Of a stretch of DNA of 64,000 nt, positions 51,248-61,007 are shown in pieces; position 1 is the first letter of the stretch; each line of letters opens with the position of its first letter. Location: contig NZ_JAFLNH010000004.1 in the NCBI RefSeq assembly GCF_018361265.1, positions 670,673-734,672 on the forward strand, read 5' to 3'. The notes under the pieces are model-generated. The model searched no databases. It worked only from the letters and a program-made list of their open reading frames with translations, and was not told the origin of the DNA. The position numbers were made by a program, and so were the translations under genes. The stretch comes from Mycobacterium sp. SM1 (GTDB lineage: Bacteria > Actinomycetota > Actinomycetes > Mycobacteriales > Mycobacteriaceae).

Positions 51248-51346
51248 ATCGGTCAGCGCGCGTTTCGCCCAGGACGACCTCTTCTGTTGTCTACAGACTT
51301 GGTCGGCATGGGATCTCTTACGGTTCCCCCGGCCGCCAGCACCCAT
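51248..51346. other. Short gap after tniQ
   Basis: About 100 bp between the converging ends of tniQ and a minus-strand operon. GC content drops relative to the core region. No terminator was recognised. Confidence 0.4.
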
Positions 51347-51997
51347 CTAGCCTTCGGGATTTGGTTGCGCCGACTGGGCTGCTGGGTCAGCCTCAATCGC
51401 CGTGAGTTTTCGTGTGGCTGCCTCAAGTTCGTCGAGTGCAATAGTCAGACGGCGGCCCAGCTCCTCAAACTTCTCAACATCGTTCTCAGAATGCGCTGCC
51501 AACATCGGCTCATTCCAGTTATGTGCAATGGTACGGACTTTTGTCAACGCCGCCTCGATCTCGGGATCTGTCGTTAGCAAGAGCGCGCGAATCACCAACT
51601 GTTCCAGCTTGTCTGAGTGCTCAATATGTAGTTGCCTTACATCTAACACCTGTCGGCTTCGCTCGGCGGGCGAAAGGGTGTTTGCGCCGATCTCCATGCG
51701 ATGCTGAACCGTCGCGTCGAACAGCTTCCGCTGAGAGTCGAGCGTCGTCGGTCGTTCGGCGAGGATCGCGGCGACTTCAACGCGCAACTGGTCTGCCCGC
51801 GCTGCGGCACGGTCTGCCTTGGCTTCCTGGTCTTTCGCCGCAAGCTCTCTCGTCTGTCGCTTGAAGGCCGCAAGGTTTGTGCGCCAGAGGGTGATCATCG
51901 CACCGCCGAACAACAGCGCCGAGCCGCAGAACGCGAGCACCGGCGCGAGCCACACCCCGACCGACGGCTGTCCGCCGCTTACGACAATGTTGATCAC
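51347..51997 (-). CDS. Hypothetical membrane-anchored coiled-coil protein
   Basis: A 216-residue protein with one strongly hydrophobic N-terminal segment (PSVGVWLAPVLAFCGSALLF, residues about 11-35), then a long charged helical region (AAFKRQTRELAAKDQEAKAD, continuing to residue 80) likely to form a coiled coil. The C-terminal half is also helical (DVEKFEELGRRLTIALDELE). No catalytic motif is recognised. It is the last gene of a three-gene operon, starting 3 bp after the stop of its neighbour. Single-helix coiled-coil proteins of this shape occur as effectors or anchors in defence operons, but no family was recognised. Confidence 0.7.
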   Translation of the reverse strand: MINIVVSGGQPSVGVWLAPVLAFCGSALLFGGAMITLWRTNLAAFKRQTRELAAKDQEAKADRAAARADQLRVEVAAILAERPTTLDSQRKLFDATVQHRMEIGANTLSPAERSRQVLDVRQLHIEHSDKLEQLVIRALLLTTDPEIEAALTKVRTIAHNWNEPMLAAHSENDVEKFEELGRRLTIALDELEAATRKLTAIEADPAAQSAQPNPEG

Positions 51998-52000
51998 GGG

Positions 52001-52873
52001 TTACTTTCTCCGGCGCTGGCGCTTCGTCATCCGCTTCGGCTGCGGTCTCTGGCCGTGCCTCTCGGCTCGGTTGCCTGTGATGGTCGGCGGAAAGAGCTTG
52101 CGGTATCCCTCGGTGTTCATGCCGGTCTCATCCTCGTACCATGTCTTGAATTCCTCCGCGGCGGTGAGGTATTCGTTCTTCTCCTTGGCATAGCGCTTAT
52201 TTATCGCTTCCACAAACCAATTGAAAAAGGCGGCGGCGGTGTTGACGTAGCTCGAGATCGCCGGCCCTAGGTCAAAATGCTCGTCCTTCGCCCGTAGATA
52301 TGCCTTCGCTGGGGCGGTCCATTTCTTCCACCTCAATAAGGCATCCGTGTCGAGGGTGAGCTTGTTGACTAATACTGTTGGTCGCCCCCGCCCGCCCGAC
52401 AATGTTGTGCTGATACCCGGCAAGGGAACTGAGCGATGTGTGCAGTAGTTGCGCAGTTCGGTCATGAACTCCGCTGCACCGGTCTCGAGCGTGGCCCTTC
52501 GATGCTCCGTGTATTCACCTGTCTCGAACTCGGAGTTTTCACCCCAGCGATGGCGCATCACAACGCGTTGCGCCTCGATCAGCGAATAGATCGACGTGAG
52601 GTAGTTGTGCAAGTAGCGCACAAGTTCATTCTCAAAGTCGTCGGAGATCTCGCGAGCGAATGTACAGCCTTGAATGAATTTTGCCGCGTGATTCGACAGT
52701 TCCTCGGCGTTCCTGTACATGATATGCCCGGATCTACCAAGGGCTTCCAGGTCAACCTTCAGTTGGAAACCGGGCATGGCCATAAGCTCTGCTTTACGCT
52801 TGTCGATGTCGATACTTAGTGGATTCGTCCAGCTCGCGCCATCTGTCGGTTCGGTGTCGTCTTTTTGGGTCAC
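52001..52873 (-). CDS. Hypothetical protein with an Rx4H (HEPN-like) motif
   Basis: A 290-residue protein from the GTG at 52873 (VTQKDDTEPTDGASWTNPLS), 4 bp after the upstream stop. An open extension further upstream would overlap that gene and is disfavoured. The helical middle region reads FENELVRYLHNYLTSIYSLI and then FMTELRNYCTHRSVPLPGIS. RNYCTH fits the Rx4H signature of HEPN ribonuclease domains, and the preceding long helices suit a HEPN bundle. The C-terminus is very basic (PQPKRMTKRQRRRK), suggesting nucleic-acid contact. The HEPN assignment is tentative. It is the middle gene of the operon. Confidence 0.65.
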   Translation of the reverse strand: MTQKDDTEPTDGASWTNPLSIDIDKRKAELMAMPGFQLKVDLEALGRSGHIMYRNAEELSNHAAKFIQGCTFAREISDDFENELVRYLHNYLTSIYSLIEAQRVVMRHRWGENSEFETGEYTEHRRATLETGAAEFMTELRNYCTHRSVPLPGISTTLSGGRGRPTVLVNKLTLDTDALLRWKKWTAPAKAYLRAKDEHFDLGPAISSYVNTAAAFFNWFVEAINKRYAKEKNEYLTAAEEFKTWYEDETGMNTEGYRKLFPPTITGNRAERHGQRPQPKRMTKRQRRRK

Positions 52874-52877
52874 GCGG

Positions 52878-53528
52878 CTAGCCCCGTCTCGCTCTGCGGC
52901 GCTGCGCGGGTGGCACATAGATCCTTTTGAGGTCGTCGCCAACGCTGTCGCCATGGGCACCGAGTGCCACTAGATAACTTGCTACGAAGGCGTACGGGTA
53001 GCCCGCTTCGAGAAGCACGTCAATTGGCGGGAAGTAGTGTGCCGCGAAGTACTGCTCTCGGTCACGGCTGTAACCGTTGTACCCGGCGGTGTGCAGCTCT
53101 GCGAGGGCCGCGTGGACATCGTCGGGCACGCCAACGGTCGGCTCGCCGGTCGTGAGGTCAACCGCGTTCGTCGCCGCAGCCCATCCAGCAACCTCACCTT
53201 CTGCGAACTCGATGACGCCGAGCACTTGGCTTTCGGCGGCTGCGACAGCGCGCCCCAATTGGCGAAGGTCGGGCCGATAAGCCAGCACAGGCCCGCCGCG
53301 GTTCACGTGCGGGCTGCGGGAGCTGCCGACGTTGCCCGCCGCGCCGAATGCCCGAATGGCGGCACTGGCGTACCTCAAGTCACGTTGTTGGGGAATGAAC
53401 AGCACTCGCCTGGCGTACTCGGCGTTATCGGTGTTCGCGGCGATCCACTGCACCATCTGCCGGTCGTCTGCGGTCATCGGCTGCCACGCAGCCAACGCTG
53501 GCCGTGGTGTCAGGTCATCGTTAGTCAC
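52878..53528 (-). CDS. Hypothetical protein, first gene of a three-gene operon
   Basis: A 216-residue protein beginning MTNDDLTPRPALAAWQPMTA. It is soluble, with no signal peptide or cysteine motif. Segments such as YARRVLFIPQQRDLRYASAA and SQVLGVIEFAEGEVAGWAAA suggest an alpha/beta fold, and EQYFAAHYFPPIDVLLEAGY lies towards the C-terminus. I do not recognise the family. The three genes are spaced by 4 and 3 bp and so must be co-translated. The likely promoter is in the 394-bp gap shared with the divergent gene at 53923. Confidence 0.68.
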   Translation of the reverse strand: MTNDDLTPRPALAAWQPMTADDRQMVQWIAANTDNAEYARRVLFIPQQRDLRYASAAIRAFGAAGNVGSSRSPHVNRGGPVLAYRPDLRQLGRAVAAAESQVLGVIEFAEGEVAGWAAATNAVDLTTGEPTVGVPDDVHAALAELHTAGYNGYSRDREQYFAAHYFPPIDVLLEAGYPYAFVASYLVALGAHGDSVGDDLKRIYVPPAQRRRARRG

Positions 53529-53922
53529 CTCTCCATGGTTCCATCAGGCACCGACACGGCACGGCTAGGCGCGCCGACGGCCTGGGCTCGCGGGCATTTG
53601 CTGCGGTGCCCCGGGCAATCACTGCCCCGTAGGGTTGCGCAACGAGTGCTAAGGGAACTCAGCGCAGCGGCGGCAGGCATCCGACTGGGGCACAGCATCT
53701 GTTCACATAGCGACGCTGTAGCAGGCCACCAGCGGCGGGTTTTAAGAATGGGCGGTGGGCAGCGCGGTTGCGGGCCACAGTGGCGTGGTACTTCGCGGAG
53801 TCGTCGATACGGACGCTAGCGACAGAGAATGCTCGACGCTCGTTTCGCACCGGGGCCTTGCCATCAATTGCTAGCGTCATCTCGACCTGTCAGTGCTCGC
53901 GGCAGATTGGGGTCGTGTCAAC
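53529..53922. other. Divergent intergenic region of the unknown operon
   Basis: This gap contains no supported gene; a 73-codon minus-strand frame at 53659-53880 lacks a ribosome-binding site and family match. It must hold the promoters for the minus-strand operon and the plus-strand 421-residue gene. No clear consensus pair was picked out. Confidence 0.4.
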
Positions 53923-55188
53923 ATGGAATTGCCCGATCGGCGTCCGCCCACAAACTACCAAGCGTTCGAGACGCTGTCCGATCTGCACCTGCGCAAGATT
54001 TCTAGCCGGCTGCGGCTCGCGGAATGGGAAACGGCGCGCGACATGCTCCGGGACCTCTACACGCGTGACCATTCCTCCAAAGGTTCGGCTGAGTGCGCCA
54101 AACGTATCGAATACCTGAGGGTGGCCGAGCCTGTGCCGATGATCGAGGACTTCTACCCGGGCGATGCACCACCGCTCACGACAGCGAAGTGCGCGTTGAC
54201 TCTCGAGCTGGTGCAGCGCCAATTCGAAACCAGCCTCGCGGGTTATCTGACGCGCGAGGAGGTGCGGAAGAAGGACCTCGAATGGGCCCTGAATCTGATG
54301 GAGGATCAGAAGGCGGCCGAGGCGGCCCGAAGGCGGACGTCCAGAATATCCGGTGACAAGCAAAGCGAGCCAGGAGTATTCGCGGGATTCGTGTCGGTGC
54401 TGGTTCAGCGCAAAAACGCAGTACAGCATCTGGTCGACGAGCATCGCCGTCCCCACACACGTCCCTCAGGCCGTATGGTCACCGATGCCCGTGACCTTGA
54501 ACGCCTCGTCAACGAGGTGAACAACGAAGTCATCCGTCTGGCTGAGTGTCTGGACTGCTATATGCGGTCGGCGCCGTTTCAACGGCTGTTCGGCGATCGC
54601 GATGACTATGACGAGCCAACCCCTCGCGATGTCACTGCAGCTGCGGAAGCCGTAATCGACTTCTACAAGGCGAATCTGCTTCTCGCGCGCACAGTCCGAG
54701 GAGTCACGGCACGTGCGGATCTCGTCGAAATCATCGACGATATAGCGCATTTGGTTGACCGACCACTGGAGGGTGTTGATCGGTGGATCACCAAGATCGT
54801 CGGCTTCGCCGCGATACTACCCACACTTGAGCAGAGCAGTTCCACGGATCAGCGGGAAAGACACGAGCTGTCACTGGACCTCCGGTTTGATGACGTCTTG
54901 CTGGACCGCATCCGCAGGCGACTCGACGCGGTCCCCGGCCCGTTGTCTGATGCGGCCTACATACGAAAATGGGAGCGCGAGTTCAAGAAGAGCGACGTCG
55001 CTATCCGCAAGGGCGGGGACGTCTCGCTCGGAAAGCATGAATTACGGGTCGCGTTGGGTTTCGTAGTGGGAACCGCTCTATTCTGCACGAGCTGGGCCTC
55101 CGCGGGGTTAACCGCCACAATGCATGCCGCTTTGGCGGTGGGCGCTGCGTGGATAGTCCTCAGCTTCATAGCCTGGCTATGCCGGTAG
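53923..55188 (+). CDS. Hypothetical protein with C-terminal membrane hairpin
   Basis: A 421-residue protein from the ATG at 53923 (MELPDRRPPTNYQAFETLSD); a GTG at 53893 would add ten residues. Most of the chain is predicted helical and charged (EEVRKKDLEWALNLMEDQKA; DARDLERLVNEVNNEVIRLA; LVEIIDDIAHLVDRPLEGVD). The last 40 residues contain two hydrophobic stretches, LRVALGFVVGTALFCTSWAS and HAALAVGAAWIVLSFIAWLC, probably a membrane hairpin. No enzymatic motif was recognised. It is divergent from the three-gene unknown operon and convergent with drmB. The architecture of a long helical cytosolic domain and membrane anchor is common in abortive-infection effectors, but this is analogy only. Confidence 0.65.
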   Translation: MELPDRRPPTNYQAFETLSDLHLRKISSRLRLAEWETARDMLRDLYTRDHSSKGSAECAKRIEYLRVAEPVPMIEDFYPGDAPPLTTAKCALTLELVQRQFETSLAGYLTREEVRKKDLEWALNLMEDQKAAEAARRRTSRISGDKQSEPGVFAGFVSVLVQRKNAVQHLVDEHRRPHTRPSGRMVTDARDLERLVNEVNNEVIRLAECLDCYMRSAPFQRLFGDRDDYDEPTPRDVTAAAEAVIDFYKANLLLARTVRGVTARADLVEIIDDIAHLVDRPLEGVDRWITKIVGFAAILPTLEQSSSTDQRERHELSLDLRFDDVLLDRIRRRLDAVPGPLSDAAYIRKWEREFKKSDVAIRKGGDVSLGKHELRVALGFVVGTALFCTSWASAGLTATMHAALAVGAAWIVLSFIAWLCR

Positions 55189-55752
55189 CGGTACGCCTTG
55201 GGTAGGCCTCGATTCGCCTCCGGACGCCGCGTTGATGCCGGATCTTGTTGGCGCGGTGATAAGCACAGTGGCGGGATCGGTTCCTCGGGACGACGTCGCG
55301 CGGGCTGATCCGTAAGCTGCACGGGAGAACGATCACCGTACTCGGGTGCTGTTGAGCGGCGCTCAGCTTGGGGATCGCCGCGTCACGCTTGGTGAGGACG
55401 AGCAGTCGGGTCGTGTGTGGCGTCATGGTGAACACGAGCAGGGTCCGTCGAGAAACCGAGGCTGCCCAGTGTGGGTTCGGTCGTCATTGTGACGGGTGGC
55501 CAGCCGAGGGGGGATCCGCTAGCGCAGATCAGATTCGAAACCGTTTGTCACCAACACGATTTGGCCCCTTCCGCGGCGATCACGTGATAGACCACGCTGG
55601 TGCCTGACCTCGTGTAGGAGGTGAGCCCAAACGCACTTGGACGTCGTTTTCGCAACCCATGGCGCCCGAGCGGTCGGCTGGTGACGCCTCAGGTCGCGCA
55701 GACCCGGCGGCCGCGCAGCCGGCACGGTGACGTCAGCCGACCCGCGGGCGTC
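55189..55752. other. Region downstream of drmB with no supported gene
   Basis: About 560 bp between the converging ends of the 421-residue gene and drmB. Short frames exist on both strands (for example 55166-55435 and 55519-55725, minus), but neither matches DrmC (phospholipase D-like) nor a methyltransferase. In class-2 DISARM these genes would be expected here or just beyond, so the segment may contain a deletion junction. This is inference. Confidence 0.4.
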
Positions 55753-57546
55753 TTACCCAAGGAAGCCGCGCGCGGTGCCGTGCCCGTTGAGGACGGCGCG
55801 GTCCAGCCCGTGGTTGAACGCCTCGCAGCAGGTCTCGGGAACCAGCAGGCAATGGTGGCAGGCGCCCGGGGTGGATCCGCGGCCGGGCGGTCCCGGCGCG
55901 TCCTCTCCGCAGACGGGGTCGGTGGCGCACCAGGCCGCGGCGGCGGCGGCGGCTTCGAGGATCTCGCCGAGGCGCTGCGGGTGGCCGAGCTCGACGAGAC
56001 CACCCAAGGTTCCATGTACGTCGCCGGCCGCGGTGTAGATCAGGAACGCGGTTCGGTTGTCGACGGCGAAGATTCGCTCCCGCAGTGCCGGCAACGGGTA
56101 TCCCGCATATGGTGCCGCGGCGCGCATGACGAGGTGCGCGAGCGTGTGCGCGAGCAGCCAGGGCAACGGTTGCGCGGGTTCGTTTTGCGTGAGCGCGGGC
56201 CGTGCGGCGTTCACAATCCGCTCGTCCGTGCGAACCCGCGCGGCCCACGCGTCAACCTCGGCCGGGTCGAGCATGAACAACAGGCCTTCGCCGAAGACCT
56301 GGTCGCCGGGAAGCCAGTCGTCGTTGGACTGCTCCGCGAACGCCGCCGGACGCGGCTTGCCCCACAGTTGGGCGTACCCGGCCCGCGGATCCGGCGGCGA
56401 GGGTTCGATGCGCCTGAATCCGGCCAGGACGCGGGTCTCCCGGAGCCGGGGGACGAGGCTGACGGCAGACAGCATCCGACCGAGGGAGCTGCCGCGGTAC
56501 TTCTCGATGTCCTGGGGCTCCACAACCAGGTCGGGCAGCGCGCCGGTAGGGCGCCTGGGGTGGTCCGCGGACAGCAGCGCGGTCAACTCGGCCGCGCGGC
56601 TTGGACCGACGACCTGGTCTTGCTCAAGCGCGTCAAGGTGGCGGGTGACCTCCTCATCGTTGGTGCGGATGCCGAGCCGGGTTGCCACCGCGGTGATGTT
56701 GCTGACGATTTCCGGGGTGCGGGTGAGCCGACGCAGGGTGCGCAGGGTCGCGTTGTCGGTGAGCGCGTGCAGCAGCGCCGGGTTGTCGGCGCCGGCGACG
56801 GGGATGGTGAGACTGGACATCTGCCAGGCGTAGTACGCGGTCGTCGAGGTCCGTTCGATCGGTCTCGCCCGGCCCGTGCAGGCCTCGGCTCCGGCATGTG
56901 GGAGCCAGGGGCGCGCCCCGGTGCACGGGAAGTCGACGGTGGGGTCGAACTGCACCCGTCGGCTGCAGCCGTTGCACGTCAGCACCGGACGGTCGGCGGC
57001 TGCGGATACGCGGTACCGGACGTCGTGCTGCGGGCAGGCCGGCCCGTCCTGGTCGTGCAGCCACGCGGCCCAGTCCACGTCGTCGAGGTGGCCAGCAGGA
57101 CACGCCAGAACGAGCGCGGTCTGGAACGTCGGCCACCTGCCGCGCTTCGCTTTCGGTGACTTGCAGGCGTCGCAGCGGCCTTCGCTCGCGTCCGCCGGGT
57201 CGCGCCGGACGAGCCGCTGGCATTGTGGGTTGCTGCACGCTTCGGTGAGCGGGAAGCGCACCGCGGGCACGATCCAGTCGGTGTCACGCGAGGGGTTGTC
57301 ACCGGCCGGCCACGGCATCACAAACCGTTCGACGCCGGTCGCCGCCTGCAGGTGCCGGTCGGTGATGGTGAGCTCCTCGAGGACCGGCACCGAGCCGGGC
57401 GGGCGCTCCGGCAACGATCGCAGCCAGGTCGCCGGCGCGCACACGACTGCACTGACGCGGTTGCGGGTGAGCAGCAGCGACCCGGGACCGAACGGCGCTA
57501 TCAGGTGAGCGCGGCGCACGGGGGTGACGAACAGGGAGCGGCTCAC
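55753..57546 (-). CDS. drmB: DrmB-like DISARM protein (DUF1998 domain)
   Basis: A 597-residue protein. The N-terminus RRAHLIAPFGPGSLLLTRNR is typical of DrmB. A cysteine-rich insert follows (CSNPQCQRLVRR; GRCDACKSPKAKRGRWPTFQ; ACPAGHLDDVDWAAWLH; LTCNGCSRRVQFDP). The C-terminal DUF1998/MZB domain has LAHTLAHLVMRAAAPYAGY and its zinc-binding end, ACHHCLLVPETCCEAFNHGL. DrmB works with the helicase DrmA as the DISARM core that recognises invading phage DNA. The GTG at 57544-57546 overlaps the drmA stop by 4 bp. This frame is intact, unlike its neighbours. Confidence 0.82.
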   Translation of the reverse strand: MSRSLFVTPVRRAHLIAPFGPGSLLLTRNRVSAVVCAPATWLRSLPERPPGSVPVLEELTITDRHLQAATGVERFVMPWPAGDNPSRDTDWIVPAVRFPLTEACSNPQCQRLVRRDPADASEGRCDACKSPKAKRGRWPTFQTALVLACPAGHLDDVDWAAWLHDQDGPACPQHDVRYRVSAAADRPVLTCNGCSRRVQFDPTVDFPCTGARPWLPHAGAEACTGRARPIERTSTTAYYAWQMSSLTIPVAGADNPALLHALTDNATLRTLRRLTRTPEIVSNITAVATRLGIRTNDEEVTRHLDALEQDQVVGPSRAAELTALLSADHPRRPTGALPDLVVEPQDIEKYRGSSLGRMLSAVSLVPRLRETRVLAGFRRIEPSPPDPRAGYAQLWGKPRPAAFAEQSNDDWLPGDQVFGEGLLFMLDPAEVDAWAARVRTDERIVNAARPALTQNEPAQPLPWLLAHTLAHLVMRAAAPYAGYPLPALRERIFAVDNRTAFLIYTAAGDVHGTLGGLVELGHPQRLGEILEAAAAAAAWCATDPVCGEDAPGPPGRGSTPGACHHCLLVPETCCEAFNHGLDRAVLNGHGTARGFLG

Positions 57547-60500
57547 CAGGCGTCCTCATCGTCGGCCGCGGTGGGCATTTCGCCGGCTGCGGCCACCGGC
57601 TCCTTGTCCGCGACCGCGGCGGCGCGGGCGGGCAGCCAGTTTTCGTCGATGCGTAGGGTCGCGTCGGCGTCGACGCTGCGCAACGACGTCAGACCGGCCA
57701 GCTCGCGGTCTCTGCGGCGCCGGGTCCTCCAAGGGTCGCAGGAACTGCACCCCGGACCGTCCGGCCACACCCAGCCGAGCTGCTGGTCGACGGCGGTCTG
57801 CACTTCGTTAAGCGCGGCGTCGGACAGCGCCTCGACGCGGGCCCCCGCGTCGGGGCTGGCGAGTTGGGTGGCGCGTGTGCTGATGCCTTGTGCGGCGGCG
57901 CGGACCAGCGCAACATCATCGGCCAGGACGCGGTCGACGCCCTGCGTGCGAACCTGCCGGACGATCGACGCGAGCGCGCCGCGCAGCCCGCGGCTGAGCG
58001 CGGCGTCTGTGAACGGGGTGACGCTCGCCGGTTCCACCGCGGCATACAGGCGCTGGTGCACCGATGTGAACCGTTCGTAGTGGCTCACGTCGCGGGTGTT
58101 CAGCGGGTTGAGTAGGACAACGACGAGGCCCGGCCCTTGCCCGGGTCACGGCCCACGCGGCCGGCGACCTGTATGTACTGCGCGGCGGTCTTGGGCTGGC
58201 GCACGATGGTGAGCAGGCCGAGCCGGTCGACGTCGACGCCGACCTCGATGACACTCGTCGCGAGCCCGAGGTCAATAGCTCCCGGTTCGCCCGGTGGCGA
58301 GCAAGTTGTTCCAGGGCTCGCTCGCGGCGTTGCTCGATGCGCTGGTCAGCTCCACGTCGACAAGAGACCGGATGGTGTGGCGGTCTCCGTCGCTGCGGGG
58401 TGCGCCGGTGCGAATGCCGGTGGCGCGGACGAGACCCCACGCGTAGCCGCGGTAGGCGGTCGAGATGAGCGCTTTGGCCTGCCCGAGGTCGCGAAGCGCC
58501 CCGAAGAACACAACGTTGGTCCAGTACGGGTCAACCGGTGCACCTGCTGCTCGAGCGCGGATGCGGCGTGCGCCAGGCTCGCCAGCACGCGCATCTGCGT
58601 GTGCGCGAACTTTCCGGTGCGGTGGCGCACACGCCCAGGAAGGTCCGCGGTGGGCTCGTCGTGTCGGCCTGCGCGAAGAAGCTGTCGTCGACGGTCAGGC
58701 CCGGGGGTGGCACGAGGCGCACCTGCTCGGCGGGACACGCGTACAGCACGGCCGCCTGCTGCGCGTACGCGCGCGTGGTGGCGGTCGCGGCAACGACGTG
58801 CGGTGAGCAGCCGCCGTCGTGCCGACACAGCTGGTCGATCGCGGACTCGTACAGCCCGACGAGGCTGCCCAGCGGCCGGAGATCAGGTGCAGCTCGTCTT
58901 GGATGACCAGCGCTGGTGCGGGCCGTTCCCGCGACCCGTTGCGGCCCAGACCGAACAGGACACGGGCGCGGTCGTTCCACGCGAGCTGGGCGAACTTGTC
59001 GACGGTCGCGACGAGGAACGTCGGCGGCTTCGCGTAGATATCCTCGTCCACCTCGTAGACCGGCAGTCCTGCGGCGTGCGGTCGCGGTGGAACGCGCACC
59101 GCGGGGTTTTGGGCACGACGCCTGCATGCGGTCGCCGCGGGAGGTCGACTGGAACGCCGAAGCCGAGCACCCGCCCGTCGACGACGTCGCCGAGCTTAGC
59201 CGCGCAGGCCGGGCAGCGGGACAGCAGGAACGGCCGCGTTGCACCGCGTCGCCGGTCGGCGAGACGGCGAAGCTCGCGCAGCGCGTCTTGCGCGAGTTGG
59301 GTGTGCTGGCCCGGCCAAGCCACGCCCCGATGGAGAACCGCTCTTCGCGAGCACCTCTCGGTTCGCGACACGGAGCGTCTCCAGTGCGCACAGCAGCGAC
59401 GCGGCGCGCTGCAATTGCTGTGCGGTGAGCAGGCGCAGCGTGTAGCGCCATGATCACCGCTGTGCCACCGGCGGTGGGCTCCGTGCGGCGTCGAAAGAGC
59501 ATCGTGAAGGCTGCCAGCGCCAGGTAGGCCTCGGTCTTGCCGCCACCCGTGGGCATCCAGATGACATCGACTACGCCGTGTCGACGATGCTCCGGGTCAA
59601 TGACTGGTGCGAGGTTCGCTAGCAGGAACGCCAGCTGGAACGGCCGCCACTGGGCGCGGCCGGTGCTTGCCGGCTCGACGCCGGCGACCGTGACAACCCC
59701 GTCAGTCACGCTCACTGCACGGGTCTTCGCGGCGTAGCTGCGCCGCTGCTGCGCCATCGCCTCTGACGTCCAAACGCAGGCACTCGTGCACCGGCCCCGT
59801 CGCCGCCAGCGCCCAGCCGGCGGCGACGTCGTCCGCGAACGCCTCACAGGCCTCCACGTGCGCCTCGGCGGTCTTGCGCGCCGACCCGGTCAGCTTCGTT
59901 GCGGCTGCGCCAGGTTTCTGATCCACTCGCGGTAGCTGGTGATCATCCGCTCAACGGTCGCAACCGCATCCAGGTCCCACCGGCCGAGCGCATCCATGTC
60001 AACCGCGAGCGAGCCGGCCGCGTCGCCGACGTCCGGTGTGGTGCCGTTCACCTCGGCGACCGGCAGCGACTCCGTGCGCACCAAAGCGAGATCGCCGCAG
60101 GTCGTCACGGCGGCGTCGACGCCATGCCCGACAGCGCGCACCGGCGCGTCGGCGTACAGCAGGCGCAAGCTCGCCGCCTCCTGTGTCATGTCGTGGTCGG
60201 TCTCGGAGTTCGCGAGCTGCGCCGCCGGCATCACCGCGGTGAGCCGCGCCGAGAACAACACCCGTTCGGACAGCTGCGGTCGATTCGCCGGAGTCCGGTT
60301 CCACAAGGTAGCAGGTGACAATCCGCTGTCCATCGGTCGCGGCCCGCGCGTGCACACCCACCTCGAGGCGCAGCGGCTCGACGACGACCGGGTCCCCAGA
60401 CTGAACGGCGCGCCATCGCCGGGCAGTGACACCGTCACTCGGCGTTCACCGGTACTCGGTGCCATCCGGTGCGCGGCGCGCCCATGGAAGCTGAACGGGA

Positions 60501-61007
60501 AAGGCTCATACCGCGCGCCGTCCACGTGCAGCGTCAACGTCACCGTCTCCTCGGTGACAACAAAAGAGAGCCCGAACGACGACGGCCGTCCGGGGCGGTC
60601 CCGCGGGGCGTCCTCTAATGCGGCTTCATCAGCGCTGGCGGTCCGCGCCGGCGTCGTCTGGTGCGGGCTTCGCCGGCCGCGGCGCCACCTCGGCAGCGCG
60701 TCACCGGCGTCGCCCGCGGTGGGCACCGTCGGTGCTTGCTCGGCGTCGAGGTCAGCTCGTCGTCCGACGCAGCGGCGGGTACAGAGCCCCGACGATGTAG
60801 CGCGCCGTCGGCGGCTCGACGAGGATCTCGGCGCCGTCGTCGGCGACGAACAAACGGCTCAGGTCGCTCTTCCGCTCGATGTCCTGTCCGCGCCCCAGCC
60901 GGACAGCGCGCGGCGCCTGGGTAGGTGCCGTCGGCATCGGCGAGCGGGCCGAGCAGGTCCCGCCGGACGGCGTCGATGATGAGATCGCGTGTCTCCTGCG
61001 GGGTCAT
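57543..61007 (-). pseudogene. drmA: DrmA-like DISARM helicase, multiply frameshifted
   Basis: About 3.46 kb whose pieces in all three minus frames assemble in order into a DrmA helicase of about 1150 residues. From the N-terminus: ETRDLIIDAVRRDLLGPLAD (start ATG 61005-61007), PTARYIVGALYPP, RPSSFGLSFVVTEE, Walker A DVIWMPTGGGKTEAYLALA, motif II LVIQDELHLISG, motif III-like VVAATATTRAYAQQ, motif V LATSVIEVGVDVDRLGLL, motif VI QYIQVAGRVGRDPGKG, then SHYERFTSVHQRLYAAVEPA to the stop. At least eight frame changes are seen, for example one-base losses near 58136 (GKG/PGLVVVLLNP) and between AVIM and YTLRLLTAQQ near 59450. Function is lost unless the indels are sequence errors. Confidence 0.75.

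Noticed and set aside
55166..55725. Remnants of drmC or a methylase downstream of drmB
   Set aside because: No HxK phospholipase-D motif or SAM-binding/methylase motif was found in the short frames there.
55621..57159. A 512-residue plus-strand frame opposite drmB
   Set aside because: It is a shadow of drmB; the minus strand has the DUF1998 domain and cysteine motifs.
58137..59453. A 438-residue plus-strand frame opposite drmA
   Set aside because: The translation is Arg/Cys/Ser-rich without motifs, whereas the minus strand carries ordered helicase motifs.
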